A stretch of 64,000 nt of DNA from contig LNDT01000008.1 of assembly GCA_001464715.1 (NCBI GenBank), positions 1 through 64,000 on the forward strand, read 5' to 3'. Within the stretch, counting starts at the first letter, position 1. The number at the start of each line of letters is the position of its first letter. The notes under the pieces are model-generated. The model searched no databases. It saw only the letters and a program-made list of their open reading frames with translations, and had not been told where the DNA came from. The stretch comes from Bdellovibrionales bacterium Ga0074137 (GTDB lineage Bacteria > Bdellovibrionota > Bdellovibrionia > Bdellovibrionales > JAMPXM01). Positions 59,355 to 64,000 of the stretch are shown in pieces. The translations under genes were made by a program, and so were the position numbers.

Positions 59355-59858
59355 ATGACGGGGCATTTTTTAATGCCCCTAATCCTTCTACTCTCTGGCT
59401 GCGTGACGGCGACTCAAAAGTTAGAATCAAAAGCGACCGAAGGGCCTTTTAGCCGCGTTTATTATGCGGCTTACGAAGATGTTGAGATCGCGCTGAAACA
59501 GTCGATGATTCGCTACCCGCAAAAAGTCGACAACACCGAAGCCGGGATCTTTGAAACCGATTACATCAAAGGCGACGCGCGCTTTCGCGCACCGAACAAC
59601 AAGTCGGTTTTCTCTCCAGGATATCGCTACCGAATTTTGGTTCGCCTGGTTCGCGGCCGCGCCGAAGACCGTCCGGCCATCAAAGTTCAGGTCACTAAGA
59701 AATCAGAAATCGTTCGCGACTTTTTCTCGGACGCGAACAATATCAAAAGTGACGGCCTTGAAGAGCAGGTGATTTTGTATCGCATCGGACGCGAGCTTCA
59801 ACTGGCGCGAGCGATCACGAAGGCCAACGATAAAGCGAATAAAAAAACGGCACCATAA
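59355..59858 (+). CDS. Small lipoprotein
   Basis: ATG 59355 starts MTGHFLMPLILLLSGCVTATQ with lipobox LLSGC; the longer frame begins inside the preceding gene and would bury the signal. 167 aa. The start has no Shine-Dalgarno sequence, and codons 2-8 form a perfect hairpin (see separate entry). The mature part has a helix/strand mixture with ending ARAITKANDKANKKTAP. Resembles many Bdellovibrio-type lipoproteins of unknown role; no family recognised. Confidence 0.65.
   Translation: MTGHFLMPLILLLSGCVTATQKLESKATEGPFSRVYYAAYEDVEIALKQSMIRYPQKVDNTEAGIFETDYIKGDARFRAPNNKSVFSPGYRYRILVRLVRGRAEDRPAIKVQVTKKSEIVRDFFSDANNIKSDGLEEQVILYRIGRELQLARAITKANDKANKKTAP
59360..59379 (+). promoter_or_regulatory. Perfect hairpin within the first codons of the 59355 lipoprotein
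   Basis: GGGGCATT-TTTT-AATGCCCC (59360-59379) is an 8-bp perfect stem just after the ATG. Upstream, GCGG-TTT-CCGC (59340-59350) makes a second small hairpin. No T-run follows, so not a clear terminator. It may limit translation initiation. Confidence 0.5.
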
Positions 59859-59875
59859 ACTACCATTGAAGGTGT

Positions 59876-60673
59876 TTAGCCGCGAGTGACATTCCACTGC
59901 TGCCAAAGCGCTCGTCGTCGTGGAAGCGGATCAGTGGGCTTACCAAGACTTTGTCCCGTCAAACGTTCAAGAGCCTTGATCGCCGGAACGTAAAGCTTCG
60001 GATCCCCGTCGTCTAAAAGCTTCACGAACCTTGCCTCAGAACCGGTGCCTTCAAGCTTCGCTAAAGCCTCGACAATACGACGGCGAATGAAAAGACTCTG
60101 ACTGCGCTTAAAGTTTTCGGGGCGGTTCAGTTGGCTCCAAAGATCCGGCACCGACGCACGGTCTTGAATGGCCTCCAATGTTTCAACCGCGGTCAATCTC
60201 ACCAGAAGCGCCTTATCATTGAGAAGTTTTCTGGACCACTTCCCAGCGACTTTCTGATCAAACCGCGACACCGCCAAGAGGGCGGCACTTCGAAGCTCCC
60301 AAACATCGGCCTTCATCGCGCGCTCGAGCTCGGGAAGGCTCAATGGCCCGCCCAAGCGACCAATCGCCATCGTTGAACGCCAACGCATGTCGATTTTAGA
60401 TTTTGGATCAAACATAATGACGCGAAGATTTTTATAGCCGGAAGGGCCTTGTGCGCGAAGCGCCGCAATTCGATTGGGAAACGGCAAATCTAAAACGGCC
60501 AGCGTTTGGGCCTTTGGAATCACCCTTACACCAAGTTGCGGTTTCGTTTTCAAAGCCTCACTCGTCGAAGAACTTCGAGAAACTGCAGCATGAACATTCG
60601 AAACACCCGCCGTCGCGACGAGGGCTAACACTAGGCTTGTGAACGATAGACCTGCGTATCGAGCGCGAGACAT
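59876..60673 (-). CDS. Exported HEAT-repeat protein
   Basis: ATG 60673 has AAGGGG 5 nt upstream, favoured over GTG 60679; it lies 2 nt after the stop of the upstream gene. 265 aa. Signal peptide GLSFTSLVLALVATAGVSNVHA. The central part has HEAT-like helical pairs (MRWRSTMAIGRLGGPLSLPEL; VWELRSAALLAVSRFD; LLVRLTAVETLEAIQDRASVPDLW; IRRRIVEALAKLEGTGSEARFVKLL; LYVPAIKALERLTG). Such solenoids bind partners. Probably a periplasmic scaffold; paired with the coiled-coil protein upstream. Confidence 0.75.
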   Translation of the reverse strand: MSRARYAGLSFTSLVLALVATAGVSNVHAAVSRSSSTSEALKTKPQLGVRVIPKAQTLAVLDLPFPNRIAALRAQGPSGYKNLRVIMFDPKSKIDMRWRSTMAIGRLGGPLSLPELERAMKADVWELRSAALLAVSRFDQKVAGKWSRKLLNDKALLVRLTAVETLEAIQDRASVPDLWSQLNRPENFKRSQSLFIRRRIVEALAKLEGTGSEARFVKLLDDGDPKLYVPAIKALERLTGQSLGKPTDPLPRRRALWQQWNVTRG

Positions 60674-60675
60674 AT

Positions 60676-62103
60676 TCACCCCTTTGAATCTTTTTTCGCC
60701 TGAAAGTCAGTGTCATTAAATTCGGCGAGCAGATCGTCAACAGGCACCTGACTGGCCGACGCTGACGGGGCCATGGTCACCGAAGGTGCCTGGACGCTTG
60801 TCACCGAAGGTGCAGGGGCGCTTGCAACCGTCGGTGCGGGTGCGCTCGTCACCGCGGGCGGCGTAGCCGCGACTGGCTCAGATGGCGCAGCTGCGGCCGC
60901 GGGTACGGATGTTTCCACTGGCGCCGCAGGAGATTCCGCAATTCCCATCTCGGCCATCAAACGATCTGTGTCGAGCTGCTCATCAAGAACAGACGCAGTG
61001 TCTGAACCACCCGAAGTATCACCTCCCGAATCACTCATCGACGCAACTTCGGCCAACATTTTTTCTGTATCGAGAGCTCCAAAAGGATCCGACGGTGATT
61101 GCGCCTCTTCAGGTGCACTTGGCTCCGTTGCAACCGTGGGCGCAGGGGTATTGGCAAGGAGAGCGTCGATGGCCGCTTGAGGATCCACCGTTGCTGTTCC
61201 GGAGACCACCAAGTTTGCGAACTCATCGACGGCGCTGATCTCTGAAGCCGGGGCCGGCTGAGCAGAGCTTTGTGACAAGGCCTTTGCAAACTCGCCCATC
61301 ACATCATCGGCCGTATCAAGAACAAACGGCTCGGCGGCTTTCTTCGGTGCCGCTGGCGGCTCCGCGGCTTTAGTAGCCGGCACAACAGTCTCGGTTTCAG
61401 CAAGACTCGGCTTCACATCGAGGACAGCAGCTTGAGCCGCCTGGACATCGACCGTGGCCGCAGGCTCGCTGACGGCCTGCTGGGTGGCTTGAACTTGATC
61501 GCGAGCTGTGGTGGTGGCCACTCGCAGTTTTTCGATTTCGTCTTTAAGCTTTTTGTTCTCTTCTTTGTACGTCGAAAGATCCGCGATATCGTCTTCAATG
61601 ATTTCGTACTCAGAGAGCTTTGCTTGAAGCTCGTTGATCTTAGCTAGCAGCGCCTCGGTCTCCGCGCCGCCTGATGCGCCGCTAGACTTCGACGAACTGG
61701 CTGCACCAGCGTCGGCCTGAGACTTTAAAACTTCCAGATCACTAAGAAGGGATGCAATCTTCGCTTCGCGGTCACTTAGAACTTTTTTGAGTTCTGCTGT
61801 CTCTGGCGAGCCTTTTCCTGACCCATCAGGCCCACTGCTTGAAGCACCCTCCGCTGATCCACTCGAGACACCGCCGGCACCAATCGCTCCCGTCGCAATC
61901 GCTTTTTTTAGCGCGCCCTCGATGGCTGTCGTGATTGTTTTTGAGTCGACCGCTCCACCGCCAGAAGCAGCGCTTTCTTTTTCGTCGACGACGGATCGAA
62001 CCAGAAGAAGAATCACGACGATCAAAGTCAGACCGATCAGCACGCCGAACGTAAGGTCATTCTTTTCAAGAAAAATAAAACGCACGAGCGCGTTGAAATC
62101 CAT
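60676..62103 (-). CDS. Membrane-anchored coiled-coil protein with disordered Ala/Pro-rich tail
   Basis: 475 aa. A membrane helix near the N-terminus (FGVLIGLTLIVVILLLVRSVV) precedes a Gly/Ser-rich linker, a coiled-coil (about 100-200, TAELKKVLSDREAKIASLLSDL and EENKKLKDEIEKLRV) and a long low-complexity tail. The tail repeats short acidic-hydrophobic motifs: VDEFANLVV, AIDALLANT, DTEKMLAEVASM, DTDRLMAEMGI, VDDLLAEFND. Repeated linear motifs on a flexible tail are typical of docking sites. Operon with the HEAT-repeat gene. No named family. Confidence 0.7.
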   Translation of the reverse strand: MDFNALVRFIFLEKNDLTFGVLIGLTLIVVILLLVRSVVDEKESAASGGGAVDSKTITTAIEGALKKAIATGAIGAGGVSSGSAEGASSSGPDGSGKGSPETAELKKVLSDREAKIASLLSDLEVLKSQADAGAASSSKSSGASGGAETEALLAKINELQAKLSEYEIIEDDIADLSTYKEENKKLKDEIEKLRVATTTARDQVQATQQAVSEPAATVDVQAAQAAVLDVKPSLAETETVVPATKAAEPPAAPKKAAEPFVLDTADDVMGEFAKALSQSSAQPAPASEISAVDEFANLVVSGTATVDPQAAIDALLANTPAPTVATEPSAPEEAQSPSDPFGALDTEKMLAEVASMSDSGGDTSGGSDTASVLDEQLDTDRLMAEMGIAESPAAPVETSVPAAAAAPSEPVAATPPAVTSAPAPTVASAPAPSVTSVQAPSVTMAPSASASQVPVDDLLAEFNDTDFQAKKDSKG

Positions 62104-62209
62104 AATCGCTATTTTCGCGCGATCCCATGAAAATGAACAAGAAAAAGCGCGCAGGACAGAGGTCGAGCCCGCAAAAACTCGACCCTTGGTTCGCGGATGA
62201 AGTTAAACG

Positions 62210-62995
62210 CTAAAAACCCTCGCGTCGAAACTTCGACGACACCGCAGATGCAAAAAACTTCGGCAAGTGTCTTGCGAAAGCAAGGCCTGCGCGAGTAAAT
62301 CCCTTTGGCGATAAGACGTCGCGGTCATCTAAGACTGCCTCAATGACCTGATTTGCCCAGACATCCGGGGCGACCACGCCCTCAAGCATCGACAGATCCA
62401 TTTTCGAGCCGTACTTAACTGCAATCTCGTCAAACATCCGCGTCTTAACTCCGGGAGTCAGAAGCGTCAGAGTCGAGACTCCCGTCCCGCGAAGTTCAAC
62501 CGCAAGACACGCTGTGAGAGCCACAACACCTGTCTTTGCGGCCGAATACGTCGATGCCAATGGGAAATTCATGACGCCCGAAACGCTAGAATTGTTCACG
62601 ATCTTTCCACGTTTTCGCGCCAGCATTCCTGGAATCACGGCATGACTCAAATGCGTAAGCCCTAAAAGGTTCACTTGAAACATCGAATAGATCTCATCCA
62701 GCGGCTGCTCTTCAAGAAGTCCACCTGTGAGTAGCCCTGCGTTGTTAACCAAGATATCAAACTCAAGTTTTAATATTTCAGGAAGCGACTTTTCGATCGA
62801 TTCTCTTGTCGACATATCAAGACGAATCGCTTTTGCATCGCCAATCTCTTTGAGTGCGCTCAAGACCTCGGGGCTCTCGGGAGACCGAACACCGATCCAA
62901 ACTTTTCCACCAGCGCGCGCAAAGGCTATAGCCAGCGCAAGGCCGATGCCTCGATTTCCACCTGTGATCAAGATACGTGAACCATCTATTTTCAT
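62210..62995 (-). CDS. Short-chain dehydrogenase/reductase
   Basis: ATG 62995 (MKIDGSRILITGGNRGIGLAL) starts at the fold, preferred over the frame to 63052; 261 aa. Cofactor loop GGNRGIG at about 11-17, NNAG at about 82-85 (ILVNNAGLL), catalytic Ser in NNSSVSGVMN and Y-x-x-x-K in STYSAAKTGVVAL. An NAD(P)-dependent oxidoreductase; substrate unknown. Terminators of the upstream gene lie just before it. Confidence 0.9.
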   Translation of the reverse strand: MKIDGSRILITGGNRGIGLALAIAFARAGGKVWIGVRSPESPEVLSALKEIGDAKAIRLDMSTRESIEKSLPEILKLEFDILVNNAGLLTGGLLEEQPLDEIYSMFQVNLLGLTHLSHAVIPGMLARKRGKIVNNSSVSGVMNFPLASTYSAAKTGVVALTACLAVELRGTGVSTLTLLTPGVKTRMFDEIAVKYGSKMDLSMLEGVVAPDVWANQVIEAVLDDRDVLSPKGFTRAGLAFARHLPKFFASAVSSKFRREGF

Positions 62996-63017
62996 AGAGA
63001 CACTTGAGCACGGTTCA

Positions 63018-63074
63018 AAAAGGAACGGGAGGACTTTCGTCCCCCCGTTCAAAAGGAATGAGAACCCTCATTCC
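63018..63074 (-). terminator. Two consecutive intrinsic terminators
   Basis: On the minus strand GGAATGAG-GGTT-CTCATTCC followed by TTTT, then GAACGGGGGGAC-GAAA-GTCCTCCCGTTC followed by CTTTTT. The second has a 12-bp stem with one mismatch and a GAAA (GNRA) loop. They end the transcript of the gene at 63093 before the dehydrogenase gene. Confidence 0.85.
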
Positions 63075-63092
63075 CCCCTGTTCTAATTTATT

Positions 63093-64000
63093 TTAGTCTA
63101 AACCCGCCGCTTTCGAAATTTTGCGAATGAGTTTGATATTCGTCTCGGCTCGCGAAAGGTCGTCTGTCAGACGCTTCACTCGCAGTGGCGACGCTTTCGC
63201 TTCGACGGCTCGACTCAAAATCCCACCGATTTCAGTCGCAAAGCTTTGGAATTCTAAGGCCGCGGCCGTGTATTTAGCGCGCTTTGCAATCACGGGCGCA
63301 CAGTCCGAAGGAATCGCCGGGGCTTCGCTGCCCCCAGAAGACGCACCCGGAGTCAGCTCTTGAAATCGGAAGGTCGGCTTTGTGCCGCCCAGAAGCGCGC
63401 GAAGACGCCCCACGCCCGGAGGCAATGGCTCACTTGGCTGAGGATTTGACCGAGGCGGCGGAAGACGAATCCCAGGAGCAGCAGCGGGCACTTCTTTGCA
63501 CCGGCCCGTTGGATCCAAGGCTTCCATCGACTGGCTAAGAATCTGCCCCGTCGCATTCAAAATTCCACCCGCCTGGTCGGCGAGATTGATCGTGAGGAAC
63601 AACGGAACATCTTTACTCTGCGTCGCAAGAACATTCACAAGGGTCCACATCGAACCATCCTCAGCTTCCGTTGAAAGCAGAGGCTTCAGTACTTCATCGA
63701 TTTTAGGATCCGAAAGAGATTTAAGATTCTTCTCTAAGGCCTCCCGAGCATCAGCAAGTTCTGTGACCTTCATAATGTTGACCGCGTCGGCATCCGAAGC
63801 TTTTTGCTGACGTTCGACCCAAGTTTTTCTCTCAGCATCGATTTTTGCCGCCGCGGAAACGAGATCGTGAGAGATCGACTTTCTGTCGGTTGTCTGCGTC
63901 GCGCGATAGACATGCTGCCCGCTGGCCGAAGTGAACTGGGCCACATTTTGATCAAATGGCGCGCGGCAACCGGACTCGTCCGTCGAACACACTCGAAGCA
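63093..64000 (-). CDS. Protein of unknown function, 5' end outside window
   Basis: The minus-strand frame stays open to the right window edge, and no ribosome-binding site or signal peptide is seen at internal GTG codons, so the gene is probably truncated here; about 302 codons are visible. It contains a helical, alanine-rich first part (ISHDLVSAAAKIDAERKTWVE), a Pro-rich middle (RLPPPRSNPQPSEPLPPGVG) and a closing coiled-coil-like helix (RVKRLTDDLSRAETNIKLIRK). Cysteines are present (GCRAP, GRCKEVP, SDCAPV). No family recognised. Followed by two strong terminators. Confidence 0.7.
   Translation of the reverse strand, partial: LRVCSTDESGCRAPFDQNVAQFTSASGQHVYRATQTTDRKSISHDLVSAAAKIDAERKTWVERQQKASDADAVNIMKVTELADAREALEKNLKSLSDPKIDEVLKPLLSTEAEDGSMWTLVNVLATQSKDVPLFLTINLADQAGGILNATGQILSQSMEALDPTGRCKEVPAAAPGIRLPPPRSNPQPSEPLPPGVGRLRALLGGTKPTFRFQELTPGASSGGSEAPAIPSDCAPVIAKRAKYTAAALEFQSFATEIGGILSRAVEAKASPLRVKRLTDDLSRAETNIKLIRKISKAAGLD

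Noticed and set aside
60773-61238. Long open plus-strand frames opposite the coiled-coil protein
   Set aside because: Produced by low-complexity Ala/Pro/Ser codons on the minus strand; no start signal.

Overview
The window looks like chromosome of a Gram-negative bacterium with a large exported proteome. Signal peptides, lipoproteins, cell-wall hydrolases, tandem DUF4360 proteins and short GTG/TTG-started genes packed with 4-bp overlaps all suggest a member of Bdellovibrionota (Bdellovibrio and relatives). This is an inference from gene content; there is no rRNA here to settle it. Coding density is high, and I see no phage, integron, CRISPR array or IS element. The only mobile-type gene is a RAYT-like Y1 (HUH) transposase.

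Layout. 1-5474: small exported proteins of unknown function, a two-lobed retropepsin-like aspartyl protease homologue and a tandem pair of DUF4360 proteins. 5467-15750: one long minus-strand haem operon, hemA-hemC(D)-hemL-[histidine kinase-response regulator]-hemE-hemN-hemY-hemH. Nearly every junction is a 4-10 bp overlap, and a complete two-component system sits in the middle. 15908-20388: a lipoprotein, a PAS/HATPase protein without an obvious phospho-acceptor His, an exported protein with an ATP-grasp-like C-terminus, and a zinc-ribbon/TPR membrane protein. 20550-24154: a plus-strand hydrolase cluster (lytic transglycosylase, MurQ/GCKR-like SIS protein, S1/P1-type nuclease). 24185-33498: membrane protein, EamA transporter, NamZ-type muramidase with a DOMON-like partner, HDAC-family deacylase, sbcD-sbcC. 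33699-41350: unknown genes, gene debris, tldE-tldD, a 76-aa helical protein, a 2OG-Fe(II) oxygenase and a repeat-bearing exported protein. 41351-50398: RAYT-like gene, SRPBCC protein plus Crp/Fnr regulator, metG followed by a TrmH-TrmO fusion, NUDIX and DODA-type dioxygenase, pirin, small lipoprotein. 50523-64000: CPA2 antiporter, Gly/Pro/Tyr-rich exported protein, membrane proteins, methyltransferase, tRNA-CAU, LprI-like protein, lipoproteins, HEAT-repeat protein, membrane-anchored coiled-coil protein, SDR dehydrogenase, and an edge-truncated gene.

The most interesting non-coding signal is a ~135-140 bp structured palindromic element present twice (34812-34951 and 56247-56381). Each copy has a perfect or near-perfect 24-25 bp outer stem and several inner hairpins, and each lies between convergent genes. 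Between the copies the outer stem differs at five positions and an inner hairpin at two, and in every case the pairing partner changes too. A conserved secondary structure is therefore being maintained. The window also holds a RAYT-like transposase, the enzyme type that mobilises REP palindromes in other bacteria, although no direct link can be shown from sequence alone.

Start codons were chosen from ribosome-binding sites, signal peptides and operon overlaps, and often differ from the longest open frame.
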